From Helicobacter cinaedi CCUG 18818 = ATCC BAA-847 (lineage in GTDB: Bacteria; Campylobacterota; Campylobacteria; Campylobacterales; Helicobacteraceae): DNA of 64,000 bases. The notes beneath the pieces were generated by a model. The model saw only the letters and a program-made list of their open reading frames with translations, had not been told where the DNA came from and did no database searches. The DNA is taken from contig NZ_DS990391.1 in NCBI RefSeq assembly GCF_000155475.1, forward strand, positions 239,095 through 303,094, given 5' to 3'. This document shows, one piece after another, positions 44,098 to 53,354 of the stretch. The translations under genes and the position numbers were made by a program. How positions within the stretch are numbered: the stretch's first letter is position 1; every line of letters begins with the position of its first letter.

Positions 44098-46377
44098 TTA
44101 AAATGTATAACCAATTGAGACGGAGAATAAATGCAACTGCCCAAATCCACCTGTTTGGTAAATGCTCTTTCTACCATCTTTAAGGCTAAGCGAATATGCC
44201 AAGCCTATATTCCACTTATCACTTGTCTGCTTTCTCACACCTAAGCCAAACACATATGCGTTACTATCTGGAATCCCTAGCTTATCTTGTGGCACAGGGC
44301 TTTGATCAAAAGCAAACGAACCCATTAAAAAGTAATTTTTCTTAGTCAAATAGCTAAGTCCCAAACGCAAGGCAATCGTGTCATTCCACCCATCACCCAT
44401 AGCCACCGCACCATAATCAGCTAAATCCATCATACCACTTAACTGCTCTGGGCTAAACTGCATAACCATACCGCTTAAGGGCGTAAATCGTGGATTGCTA
44501 AAATTAAAGGCAAATTTATCGCCCTTGCTCCAATATATCTTTTCATATACAAACTCCACGCCAAGCCGTCCAAAATTGTACATAAGGGCAATTTGCATAC
44601 TTGAAGGTAGCGTTACTGCAAGATTCAAATTCGCCTTCATATTGACATTTCCCATAGAGCCACCAATATAGGTTGTTGCGTCTAAATCCCCTTTGAGATT
44701 AAAAGTAACAGGCGAGGTATAAACAAAACTTAGCGTTGTGCTTTTACTCTCAAAAGGACGCACACTCACCGCCGCCTTATACCCAAAGGCAAAGTCCGCC
44801 CCTTTGCTCTTTTGATCCACTTTTGTAGCTCCTACAAGATTTGTAGTGATATTCATATCACCCATACCAAATTTTTCAGACAACTCTTTGGCGTCCATAA
44901 GCGTAGCATAGCCCCTAGGCACACCATTTTCATCGGTCTCCGTTGGAGTAGGATAGGCACAAGGACCGGGATTGCTTGTTTGCAAGTTGCCATTATAGTC
45001 ATAAAATGTCCCCGTGTAGCAATTTACATACGCTCCAAGCTCTTTTGCTTTCTCCATTGTTTCACCCATATTTTGGCAGCCAAAAAATCCACTTGTTGTA
45101 TGTCCATTTTGGATACAATAATTCACCCCATTAACAAATTTATATCCCGTTTGTGTTTCTCCATTAAGTGTAGTCGTGTAGGTTTTATTCGGCACAGGAT
45201 TAAATACTGTTGGCAAACAAATCGTAGTTTGACTAGCACAAGTCTTATCATTATAACGCCACTCAAGATTCCCATTCTCCCATTCTCCCTTATAATGCTC
45301 CCAATTTTTCTTAATTGTCGCATTGATTTCTTCCACCTTTGCGTTATATCCCGCCACATCAATGCTTTTTTTATCTTCATTAATAAACTCATCAAACACG
45401 CTAGGATCAGCCATACCAAACCACGCTTCAGGATTAAAAAGTGTAGGCAGCTTATAGCGAAGCTTATTATCTAAATGCTTTCCGCCACCTATGCCAATCC
45501 CTGCTAACGCAGCTAGGGCATTGCCTTGAGCAGTATTTACCGCATAGATAAGCTCCCCCATAGCCTCCGGAATCATACTTGAAGGAATCTCATCAAAATC
45601 CTGCAAGTTTGTTTCAACCTTGCCGGGCTTTTGTGGAGTGCCTAGAGGCACAAACACGGTGTTTTGGAAATTCCCCATTCCATAAAGGATTCTAGGGGAG
45701 ACGCCAATAGATATGCGTTCATTATAATTCCAGCTAAGTGAAGGGCTAAACTCAACCATAGCAATCATTACATTACGCAAAAATGCTCCAGCCTCGCCAT
45801 TCCAATTCATCGCTAAACCGCTTGGTGCGGTAAAGCTTACGCCATAATTCCAATTTCCAAATGATGATTTTGCTGTTTTGCTTTTATAAAAAACCTTAGG
45901 CACGGGGAAAAATGTCGGGTCAGCTGAACCTTCAACTAAAGCTCCTTTTTCACTGAATCCATAAGTGCCGTGCTGATTTTTCTCTTCTGAATCTACTTTG
46001 ATGGGTGCTTTGAGATCTACGCCTAGGAATGTATTTGCCAAGTTTGCCATATTATCTGGCACACCAAGGGTTGTTTCTGTGCTTAAGCCCCAGTTGATTG
46101 AGCCTTGCCCTATGTCCTTTCGCCCCGTATCTGTGGTGAATGAAAAACCGGGTATGTAAATACCTGTGAGTGTAAGTTCTAGCTCACTTTTATCATTTGA
46201 TGATAATTGATGGGTAAAGCCCATATTTGCAGGATTGTAATACGCACTATCAGCACCAAAAGCCCCTGCCACATACGCAGAGCTAAGTGCAGTGGCATTA
46301 AGACTTTGTTCAGCAATCTTAAAGCCAGAAGCCAAAGCATAGCAACAACACAAACAAGCGATTAAAAATGCTCTCAT
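44098..46377 (-). CDS. FadL/OMPP1-family outer-membrane transport protein
   Basis: A 759-residue outer-membrane barrel. Signal peptide 'MRAFLIACLCCCYALASG', then the FadL start 'FKIAEQSLNATALSSAYVAG' with 'YYNPANMGF'. A ~300-residue extra region in the middle (about residues 270-520) with several Cys is longer than in E. coli FadL. The C-terminus 'LHLFSVSIGYTF' ends in Phe, as for barrels. FadL takes up long-chain fatty acids or other hydrophobic compounds. It converges on the GtrA gene with an 11-base gap. Confidence 0.9.
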   Translation of the reverse strand: MRAFLIACLCCCYALASGFKIAEQSLNATALSSAYVAGAFGADSAYYNPANMGFTHQLSSNDKSELELTLTGIYIPGFSFTTDTGRKDIGQGSINWGLSTETTLGVPDNMANLANTFLGVDLKAPIKVDSEEKNQHGTYGFSEKGALVEGSADPTFFPVPKVFYKSKTAKSSFGNWNYGVSFTAPSGLAMNWNGEAGAFLRNVMIAMVEFSPSLSWNYNERISIGVSPRILYGMGNFQNTVFVPLGTPQKPGKVETNLQDFDEIPSSMIPEAMGELIYAVNTAQGNALAALAGIGIGGGKHLDNKLRYKLPTLFNPEAWFGMADPSVFDEFINEDKKSIDVAGYNAKVEEINATIKKNWEHYKGEWENGNLEWRYNDKTCASQTTICLPTVFNPVPNKTYTTTLNGETQTGYKFVNGVNYCIQNGHTTSGFFGCQNMGETMEKAKELGAYVNCYTGTFYDYNGNLQTSNPGPCAYPTPTETDENGVPRGYATLMDAKELSEKFGMGDMNITTNLVGATKVDQKSKGADFAFGYKAAVSVRPFESKSTTLSFVYTSPVTFNLKGDLDATTYIGGSMGNVNMKANLNLAVTLPSSMQIALMYNFGRLGVEFVYEKIYWSKGDKFAFNFSNPRFTPLSGMVMQFSPEQLSGMMDLADYGAVAMGDGWNDTIALRLGLSYLTKKNYFLMGSFAFDQSPVPQDKLGIPDSNAYVFGLGVRKQTSDKWNIGLAYSLSLKDGRKSIYQTGGFGQLHLFSVSIGYTF

Positions 46378-46485
46378 TTCCTATGACTCCATTACAGGCG
46401 AATCTTAAAAGTTGCATATACAACTATTTTTAAACATTCTATCAAAAAAAAATCAAAGTCAAGTTTTCAAGCTAAAAATATTCTC

Positions 46486-47355
46486 TCAATATCGCTTTAA
46501 GATTCTATAATGCCACCAAAGAGATAGGGCAATCAGCAATGAGCCAAGCAAAAATTGTCCCAGATTCTCTATGCTCTGCCCCCACACAAGAGCATTAGCC
46601 ACAATCGCCAAAGGAATAAGCACATTATTCATAATCGCTAAAATCCCACTATCCACGCCACAAGCCCCCTTGTTCCACCAGAAATACCCAAGCCCAGAGG
46701 CAACAACCCCAAGATAGAATAAAATCAGCCATTGATGAGTTTCACTAGGCAGCATATTGACATTGCCAAAAAACGCATAGCTTAGTAGCCCCACACCCAA
46801 CGCCCCGATATAAAAATACCCAAACACCTGCTCCTGATGGGGCAAGGCAAATCTTTCCATCACAAACTTATACGCACTCTGCCCGATACCAAAACACATA
46901 TTCGCCCCCTGAATCCACAAAAACCCCACAATAAAATCATCACTCACATCACCATATTTAATGATATACGCCCCAAGCACGGCTAGAGCGATACTTGGCA
47001 AATATCGCCAACGCATAGAGCGTTTGCATATATCATAAAACACACTCACATAAAAAGGCGTAAATATCGTAAACAACGCCACTTCGTGAATCTGCAAATA
47101 CTTAAATGACTGATAGTAGCAAATATACATTATGCCTATCTGCACCGCCCCTATGCTAATAAGTGAAAGTTTTAGCGTATTTGAGATATTTCTAAAGCGG
47201 ATAAAGGGCAAAAATACAAGTAACGCAAGAGTAAATCTCGCCACAATCACAAAGTAGCTATCCACTGGGTTTGCCACATTTCTCCCCACAAGATAATGCC
47301 CGATTAAAGGAAAGGAAAATGCCCAAATCACACTCACAATTACCAAATACCGCAT
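46486..47355 (-). CDS. EamA/DMT-family transporter
   Basis: A 289-residue protein with ten hydrophobic segments in two EamA repeats, starting 'RYLVIVSVIWAFSFPLIGHY'. The second half has 'VVASGLGYFWWNKGACGVDS'. It likely exports metabolites or amino acids; the substrate cannot be read. ATG 47355 with AGGGGCAG upstream. Divergent from the sodium-dependent transporter gene at 47536; upstream gap 46378-46485 is AT-rich. Confidence 0.85.
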   Translation of the reverse strand: MRYLVIVSVIWAFSFPLIGHYLVGRNVANPVDSYFVIVARFTLALLVFLPFIRFRNISNTLKLSLISIGAVQIGIMYICYYQSFKYLQIHEVALFTIFTPFYVSVFYDICKRSMRWRYLPSIALAVLGAYIIKYGDVSDDFIVGFLWIQGANMCFGIGQSAYKFVMERFALPHQEQVFGYFYIGALGVGLLSYAFFGNVNMLPSETHQWLILFYLGVVASGLGYFWWNKGACGVDSGILAIMNNVLIPLAIVANALVWGQSIENLGQFLLGSLLIALSLWWHYRILKRY

Positions 47356-47470
47356 TCTGCCCCTTTATTAGAATCTTTTTTAATTCTCAAAGATTCTAGA
47401 ATTCTAGCTTAATTTAGTAATATTTAATAAAAACTCAAGTAACATTAGCCCCTTTAGCTCCTTTTCAAAT

Positions 47471-47476
47471 TATACT
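47471..47476 (+). promoter_or_regulatory. -10 element for the NSS transporter
   Basis: AAATTATACTACTG contains a near-consensus TATACT about 60 bases before the ATG at 47536, in the divergent gap 47356-47535. Confidence 0.4.
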
Positions 47477-47535
47477 ACTGACGCGTCTTGCGATATGCTG
47501 TAATTTGGGTAATTTATACTTTTAAAAGGTTTATG

Positions 47536-48930
47536 ATGAATAATTTTAGTAAAATCGGCTTTATCTTGGCTGCCCTTGGTAGCTCCATAGGTTTGGGGCA
47601 TATTTGGCGTTTTCCCTACATTGCAGGAACAAATGGTGGTGGTGCGTTTGTGCTACTCTATCTGTTTTTAGCCCTTACCATAGGCATTGCTATGCTTGTG
47701 GGTGAAATGCTTATAGGCAATAAAGGCAAGGCAAATGCGTTTAAAAGCTATGAGAATCTTGACCCAAGCCCTAGCAAAAAATGGCGATATGCTGGGCTAA
47801 CGCTCATTGGCGGACCTATTATCCTTTCATTTTATGCTATCATTCTAGGCTGGGTGTTTTACTACCTCTTTATGGTGAGTCTTAATCTCCCTAGCGATAT
47901 GAAAAGCTCTGGGGCGGTGTTTGGCGAACTCTATAAAAATGGCTTTGTGCCTCAAACGCTAGGGCTACTTTTTGTTATGGGCTTGACAGGCTGGATTATC
48001 TCTCGTGGGGTAAAAAGGGGTATTGAACTTTTGAATCTTATCCTTACACCTTTGCTTTTTATTATTTTCTTTGGGTTGCTTATCTATGCGATGAGTATGG
48101 ATTCTTTTGGCAGGGCTGTGGAGTTTATGCTAAGCTTTGATATACAGGAGGCTAAAAAGGCTCTTAGCCTTGATGTGTTTGTTGATTCCTTAGGGCAGGT
48201 GTTTTTCTCGTTATCTCTTGGAGTTGGGATTATCATCACTTACGCGGCAAGTTCAGATTCTAATCAAAACCTTCTAAAAAGCTCACTTTGGATTGTGTTA
48301 TCCGGCATTGCTATTGCGATTATGGCGGGGCTTATGATTTTTACCTTTGTGTTTGAGTATGAAGGCGTTGTCAATAAGGGGGCTGGGCTTATCTTTGTAA
48401 CCCTACCTGTGATGTTCTCTCATCTTGGAATCTTAGGTAACATCATCGCCTTTTTGTTCCTTATCGCCTTTAGCTTTGCTGGGATCACTTCTACTATCTC
48501 ACTGCTTGAACCTGCTGTAATGTATATGAGTGAGACTTATGGCTGGAGCAGGGCGAAGGCGACTTGGAGCATTACACTTGCTATCATCGCTCTTGGAATG
48601 GTGATTGTCTGCTCTATTTGCACACCTGCGGCGGATTATTTGGCTGTTGGCGGAAAGTCGCTTATGGATATTATTGAGTTTCTTTCAGCAAACTTTCTTA
48701 TGTCTATCGGTGGGCTTTTGGCGGTGATTTTTATCGGTTGGGTCGTGCCAAAAGAAAAATTAGAATCTTACACTGCCCACTTCTTTGGGAATTTTGGCTT
48801 TAATGTGTGGTATTACCTTATGCGTTATATCACGCCACTTATTACTATCATCATTCTTTTAGCAAAAATCGCAGAATTTTTTATGGGCGAAGATGCGGTA
48901 AAATCTATCATTGAGAGTATGGGGCTTTAG
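47536..48930 (+). CDS. Sodium-dependent transporter (NSS/SNF family)
   Basis: A 464-residue, about 11-segment amino-acid:Na+ symporter. The first helix 'KIGFILAALGSSIGLGHIWR' with 'NGGGAF' is the Na+/substrate unwound region of LeuT-type proteins. The ATG at 47536 gives better spacing to AAAAGG (6 bases) than the ATG at 47533. A GTG-type longer frame from 47488 is unlikely. The substrate is not known. Confidence 0.92.
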   Translation: MNNFSKIGFILAALGSSIGLGHIWRFPYIAGTNGGGAFVLLYLFLALTIGIAMLVGEMLIGNKGKANAFKSYENLDPSPSKKWRYAGLTLIGGPIILSFYAIILGWVFYYLFMVSLNLPSDMKSSGAVFGELYKNGFVPQTLGLLFVMGLTGWIISRGVKRGIELLNLILTPLLFIIFFGLLIYAMSMDSFGRAVEFMLSFDIQEAKKALSLDVFVDSLGQVFFSLSLGVGIIITYAASSDSNQNLLKSSLWIVLSGIAIAIMAGLMIFTFVFEYEGVVNKGAGLIFVTLPVMFSHLGILGNIIAFLFLIAFSFAGITSTISLLEPAVMYMSETYGWSRAKATWSITLAIIALGMVIVCSICTPAADYLAVGGKSLMDIIEFLSANFLMSIGGLLAVIFIGWVVPKEKLESYTAHFFGNFGFNVWYYLMRYITPLITIIILLAKIAEFFMGEDAVKSIIESMGL

Positions 48931-48969
48931 GACTTAAGATTCCAAAAATGCTTAGATTCCTATCCTGCT

Positions 48970-49347
48970 ATGGCGACTTCAAAAGAGTATAAGGACTATG
49001 TGCTGGAGCGTTTATGCGAGTATATGACGGATTTGAGCAAAGATTCTAAGGGCGGAGTAGAATCTTACACTGTTAGTGCGAGAAAAATGTTTGGGGAATA
49101 TTGCGTCTATATACAAGATTCTAAATCTATGCAAAAGCCCAAAGCACTTTTCCTGCTTTGCGATGAGTGTGTATTTGTAAAACAATATAAGCTTTTAGAA
49201 TCTCTTTTAGCCCACTCTCAAAAAGCAAAGCCATATCCGGGTGCAAAGGAATGGTATATGATTGATATTGATTCTAAGGAAGTGTTGCAAGAGATTATCA
49301 CAATTCTTGCCCCGATTTTATGTGCTAAAGATTCTAAAAACACTTAA
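48970..49347 (+). CDS. TfoX N-terminal domain protein
   Basis: A 125-residue protein with the TfoX/Sxy N-terminal pattern: 'ARKMFGEYCVYIQDSK', 'LFLLCDECVFVKQYKL' and 'YPGAKEWYMID'. In other bacteria TfoX takes part in competence control; single-domain forms have unknown roles. The ATG at 48970 starts 39 bases after the transporter stop, in the same direction. Confidence 0.8.
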   Translation: MATSKEYKDYVLERLCEYMTDLSKDSKGGVESYTVSARKMFGEYCVYIQDSKSMQKPKALFLLCDECVFVKQYKLLESLLAHSQKAKPYPGAKEWYMIDIDSKEVLQEIITILAPILCAKDSKNT

Positions 49348-49386
49348 AACAACACAGAATCTAGCAAAATTTATCACGCACTTTTT

Positions 49387-50286
49387 TTACACAAACTCCC
49401 TTAGCAAACTCGGTTTATTCGCACTCATAAAGTGGAATTTATTATGCAATGTTTGTAAATCCTTAAAAAGCTTGTTTGAAAGCTCTAAGCCGATTTTTCG
49501 CTCTTCTTCCTTGCCTTTAATACTCGCCTTTTCTAGCTTTTGCACCCATTCATCTGGAATATACACGCCGGGCAGTTTATCCCGCAAGAATAACGCCACC
49601 TTATAGCTTGGCACAGGGAAAAATCCTAGAATCATCACGCAGTTTTGCCCTAACTCTTTATTTATAGATTCCATGCTCTCAAGCAAAAACCTTGCGGATT
49701 CAAGTGAGAATACAGGTTGAGTGAAAAGCCCTTGCACTAAAGAATTACTAAGCTTTTTTAGCATTTTCTTTTTTAAAGATTCTGTGTTGTTGGCATAGGA
49801 ATTAATAACTGAAAAATTATAGATTGTCTCCACGCTATCCTTTAGCACCTTGCCATTTGCCGCTATGCCTTGATTTAACCCATCTATAATCCTGCCTAGC
49901 TTCAAAGAACTCTCTTCAAACACACCCTTAGCCCCTGTGCAATCGCCATTTTTCACCCCATCGCCACTAAGGCTTAAAAAGGAGCGAAGTCCAAACTCAT
50001 TTGCCCCCAAAATATCGCCACACAAAGCAATGGAGTTTCTATCTCGCATTGAAAGCGTGCAAATCACGGGCTTTTGCAAGGCATTTTGCAGCTTGATAGA
50101 GCTTAGGATTGAAGAGGGTTTCAGCCGTGCAAGTGGGGAATCTGTGCAGACAAAACAATCTGCTTGACTTAAAGATTCTAACTCATCTATTACGCCCTGC
50201 CCAATTGTAGAGCTAAGGCTCGGTGAGACTTCTACGCTTAAAAATGGCTCGTTACTTTTTAGTTTAGTGATGAGTTGGTCTAACAT
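49387..50286 (-). CDS. metF: Methylenetetrahydrofolate reductase
   Basis: A 299-residue TIM-barrel flavoprotein that makes 5-methyl-THF for methionine synthesis. It has 'PFLSVEVSPSLSS' with the N-terminal Glu, 'GANEFGLRSFLSLSGD' and 'FTQPVFSLESARFLLESME'. It lies downstream of metE on the same strand, separated by the palindrome-rich 50287-50884 region. ATG 50286 with AAAGGATAAAA. The Campylobacter metE-metF neighbours support the call. Confidence 0.9.
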   Translation of the reverse strand: MLDQLITKLKSNEPFLSVEVSPSLSSTIGQGVIDELESLSQADCFVCTDSPLARLKPSSILSSIKLQNALQKPVICTLSMRDRNSIALCGDILGANEFGLRSFLSLSGDGVKNGDCTGAKGVFEESSLKLGRIIDGLNQGIAANGKVLKDSVETIYNFSVINSYANNTESLKKKMLKKLSNSLVQGLFTQPVFSLESARFLLESMESINKELGQNCVMILGFFPVPSYKVALFLRDKLPGVYIPDEWVQKLEKASIKGKEEERKIGLELSNKLFKDLQTLHNKFHFMSANKPSLLREFV

Positions 50287-50384
50287 TTTTTATCCTTTTT
50301 ATTTTAGTTTTTTACGAATCTCCTGCCACTTGCTAAATTTTCTAATTTCTCTTTATTTTTCTATGCTTTCTTTTTTTCGCAAAA

Positions 50385-50399
50385 AGGGGTTTATCCCCT
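50385..50399. repeat. Hairpin AGGGG-TTTAT-CCCCT
   Basis: The first of several hairpins in the gene-free 50287-50884 region. 5-bp perfect stem. Confidence 0.6.
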
Positions 50400-50406
50400 C
50401 CCCGCC

Positions 50407-50451
50407 CCCCTTAGCCCCGAAAAAGTCGCCACTTTTTCGGCAATCAAGGGG
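50407..50451. repeat. Long hairpin with CCGAAAAAGT/ACTTTTTCGG stem
   Basis: A perfect 10-bp stem (50417-50426 and 50431-50440, loop CGCC) inside outer arms CCCCTT/AAGGGG. It can form in RNA of either strand. Confidence 0.85.
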
Positions 50452-50465
50452 AGAGCCTCGCTATT

Positions 50466-50535
50466 CCCTCTCTAGCTTCGCTTTGGCGGTGGCACTGCTG
50501 CCACCTTATTCCCAAAGCTACGCACCACGAGAGGG
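50466..50535. repeat. Nested cruciform element
   Basis: Outer arms CCCTCTC (50466-50472) and GAGAGGG (50529-50535), middle arms TAGCTT/AAGCTA (50473-50478, 50515-50520) and an inner stem GGTGGCA-CTGC-TGCCACC (50488-50505). The three nested stems form one branched palindrome. Part of it (GCGGTGGCACT) resembles the insertion in the type IIG gene at 32086-32242. Confidence 0.8.
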
Positions 50536-50779
50536 GCGAGATACGGATTGCACACCTTGTGTGCTATATTGATTTGGATTTTACTAACGCAAAATCTCTG
50601 TGGTTGTAGAATCTTCTTGAGATTCTGGAGTCTTAGAATCTGCCATTGTGGAATCTGATTGAGATTCTAAGCCTTTTAGATTTTTCGCCTTTTTCAAAGG
50701 CTCAAAATGACAAAAAACATAGAATTTGCGTAAGATTCTGCAATGCTAGAATCCACAATTCTAGTATTTGCGGTGGTGC

Positions 50780-50860
50780 TAGTGGGGCTTTTTGTGCATT
50801 TTAGGGGGGAGCTAGACATAGAGTCTGCGGTTCCCCTAAAATGCACAAAATCGCCACTAT
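50780..50860. repeat. Long palindrome, 18-bp perfect arms
   Basis: TTTTGTGCATTTTAGGGG (50790-50807) and its exact complement CCCCTAAAATGCACAAAA (50833-50850), with a 25-base loop that itself has AGAC/GTCT. With a few mismatches the arms extend to TAGTGG at both ends. It lies in the gap after the metE stop. An 84-codon frame through it (50694-50948, minus) is an artefact of the palindrome. Confidence 0.9.
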
Positions 50861-50884
50861 GACTACCCAAAGACGAATTGCCCC

Positions 50885-53140
50885 TTAGCCCCTTACTTGC
50901 TTCACTGCCTCTACTATGTTTTGGAGACTTGGCTTCACCTCTTCCCACTTCCTAGTCTTTAGCCCACAATCTGGATTTATCCATAACTGCTCTTTTGGCA
51001 GCACTTCAAGCAAAGCTTTAATTTGTGCTACTAGCTCTTCTACGCTTGGGATTCTAGGGCTATGTATGTCATACACTCCCGGTCCCACTTCATTTGTATA
51101 GCCAACTTGCTTAAAGACTTTTAATAGCTCATTGCCACTTCTAGCCGTTTCAATGCTAATCACATCAGCATCAAGGGCTTCAATGGTTTTAATAATATCA
51201 TTAAACTCGCTATAACACATATGCGTGTGAATCTGCGTCTTTGGATCGGCAATTGCCACTGAAGTTTTAAAACACGACAATGCCCACGATTCATAATCCT
51301 TAATATTTTCAGCTCTCAAAGGATAGCCCTCTTTAAACGCTGCCTCATCAACTTGAATGACTTTAATCCCAGCCTTTTGCAAGTCATCAATCTCATCGGC
51401 AATACACAAGGCTAACTGCTCACAGACTTCCTTTCTACTCAAGTCATCACGCACAAAGCTCCAGTTCAAAATCGTTACAGGACCTGTCAGCATTCCTTTC
51501 ATCACTTTTTGTGTCAAACTTTGCGCGTAAGTTATCCACTCAACAGTCATAGCCTTTGGTCGCTCCACATCGCCATAAATGATAGGGGGTTTCACACAGC
51601 GGCTACCATAGCTTTGCACCCACGCATTTGTGCTAAACACAAAGCCGCTTAGCTGCTCCCCAAAATACTCCACCATATCATTTCGCTCCGGCTCCCCGTG
51701 CACCAACACATCAAGCCCGATAGAATCTTGAAACTCCACACAATCCTTAATATACGCCTTTATGCCCTTTTCATACTCTGTCTTATTTATTTCGCCCTTT
51801 TTATAGCCTAGACGCAATGCCCTTATTTCGCTAGTTTGCGGGAATGAGCCAATGGTAGTAGTCGGCAAAAGCGGAAAATTGAGTGCTTCTTTTTGAATCT
51901 TAATGCGTTCTTTAAAAGGCAGACTTCGCTCTTTTATACTATAAGATTCTACCCTTTGGCGTATAGCTGTATTATGCGTTTTGCTAGAGTTTTTGCGAGA
52001 TTGATTTATCGCTTTATTCTGCTCTAAAAAGCTTTGCGTAGCAGAATCTAAGCTCCCTTTATACGCCTTTTCTATCGCACAAAGTTCAGTAATCTTCTCC
52101 CTAGCAAAGCTTAGCCACGATAAAATCTCTTTTTCAATCTTGCTCTCTCCCTCTTTACTAAAAGGCAGGTGCAAAAGTGAGCAAGAAGCACTCACTACAA
52201 TCCTATCCTTTGGCACAATGCTACTAATAGATTCTAAAAGCTTCAATTTAGATTCAATATCTGCTACCCAAATATTTCGCCCATCAACAACCCCAGCGTA
52301 GAGAATCTTATCACTCTGTGCGATTAAATCTAAACTCTCTTTATTTTTCTCTCCATAGATAAAATCAAGCCCAAGCCCTGCAATTTTTGACTTTACAAGT
52401 ATTTTTGTAAGCTCATTACTATGCTCAAAAAATGTGCTTACAATCGCCTGTATGCCTCTTTCAGCAATGGCGTTATAAACACTCAATACTTCAGATTCTA
52501 TATCAATGCCACTAAAAATATCTTTGTTTAGCCCACGCACAAAAAGCGGCTCACTAAACTCAATAGCGACTTTAGAATCTAGCTTTGCTATCTCTTTTAT
52601 TAACTCCAAATACGCCGCTTTTAGCTTATTAAAAATAGTAGCACCATTGCCATTTGTAATTTTACTTAGCCCAAAGAATGTAAAAAGCCCAATGAGTGAG
52701 ATTTTAGGGCGATAGCCTAGCGTTTTTGCCTCATTATAATAAGCTTTAATATTGTTTATATCTGCCTTGTAGTTATCATCTTCACTTAGCTCTGGCACGA
52801 CATAGTGATAGTTTGTATTAAACCACTTTGTCATCTCACACGCCACACCGCTTTTATGCCCTCTTGCCATTGCAAAATAGCCCTCTAGCCCACTTAAATC
52901 CCTAAATCGCTTAGGCTTTGCGTTTAACGAGTATGCTAAATCTAGCACATTATCATACAAGCTAAAGTCATTCACACATACAAAGTCCAAATCCTTTTGC
53001 TCCGCCCAATGCTTCTCGCACAAAGCCTTTGAGACAGATTCTAAGTCGCTTTGTGTGCTTTTACCACTCCAAAAGCTCTCCAACGCCTTTTTTAACTCTC
53101 TATTTTGTCCAACTCGTGGAAATCCTAAAATACTACTCAT
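50885..53140 (-). CDS. metE: Cobalamin-independent methionine synthase
   Basis: A 751-residue enzyme that methylates homocysteine with methyl-THF-polyglutamate. It shows 'SILGFPRVGQNRELKKALES', the middle 'LLPTTTIGSFPQTSEIRALR', and the zinc site ligands in 'IHTHMCYSEF' and 'WINPDCGLKTRKWEEV'. Two half-barrels of normal length. The ATG at 53140 has AAGGAG upstream; no S-box-like or other riboswitch is recognised in the 5' region. Confidence 0.97.
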   Translation of the reverse strand: MSSILGFPRVGQNRELKKALESFWSGKSTQSDLESVSKALCEKHWAEQKDLDFVCVNDFSLYDNVLDLAYSLNAKPKRFRDLSGLEGYFAMARGHKSGVACEMTKWFNTNYHYVVPELSEDDNYKADINNIKAYYNEAKTLGYRPKISLIGLFTFFGLSKITNGNGATIFNKLKAAYLELIKEIAKLDSKVAIEFSEPLFVRGLNKDIFSGIDIESEVLSVYNAIAERGIQAIVSTFFEHSNELTKILVKSKIAGLGLDFIYGEKNKESLDLIAQSDKILYAGVVDGRNIWVADIESKLKLLESISSIVPKDRIVVSASCSLLHLPFSKEGESKIEKEILSWLSFAREKITELCAIEKAYKGSLDSATQSFLEQNKAINQSRKNSSKTHNTAIRQRVESYSIKERSLPFKERIKIQKEALNFPLLPTTTIGSFPQTSEIRALRLGYKKGEINKTEYEKGIKAYIKDCVEFQDSIGLDVLVHGEPERNDMVEYFGEQLSGFVFSTNAWVQSYGSRCVKPPIIYGDVERPKAMTVEWITYAQSLTQKVMKGMLTGPVTILNWSFVRDDLSRKEVCEQLALCIADEIDDLQKAGIKVIQVDEAAFKEGYPLRAENIKDYESWALSCFKTSVAIADPKTQIHTHMCYSEFNDIIKTIEALDADVISIETARSGNELLKVFKQVGYTNEVGPGVYDIHSPRIPSVEELVAQIKALLEVLPKEQLWINPDCGLKTRKWEEVKPSLQNIVEAVKQVRG

Positions 53141-53194
53141 AGCAGTCTCCTTAAAGTTTAATTTTTTACACCGCTATTTTTGCATAAAATTTTT

Positions 53195-53222
53195 AAATAC
53201 AATATGTAATTTTAATTTTTTG
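53195..53222. repeat. 28-base direct repeat, copy 1, upstream of metE
   Basis: AAATACAATATGTAATTTTAATTTTTTG in two parts (first 20: AAATACAATATGTAATTTTA). Identical copy at 53306-53333. Between metE and pldA. Confidence 0.9.
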
Positions 53223-53305
53223 TAGATTATTTTGCGTAGATTTAGAATCTCATCTTGTAAATCGCCCTAATAAAAGGCATTTTCAGCAGAGATACAAAAA
53301 GTAAC

Positions 53306-53333
53306 AAATACAATATGTAATTTTAATTTTTTG
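53306..53333. repeat. 28-base direct repeat, copy 2, near pldA end
   Basis: Identical to 53195-53222. The first copy lies 55 bases upstream of the metE ATG; this one is 166 bases upstream, just after the pldA end. Confidence 0.9.
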
Positions 53334-53354
53334 AAAAATGAAATATTTTTAAGC

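Noticed and set aside
44812..45474. 220-codon plus-strand ORF
   Set aside because: Antisense shadow of the FadL-family gene.
50694..50948. 84-codon ORF on the minus strand after metE
   Set aside because: It reads through the long palindrome and the end of metE in another frame; composition is Ser/Lys-rich and it has no ribosome site.
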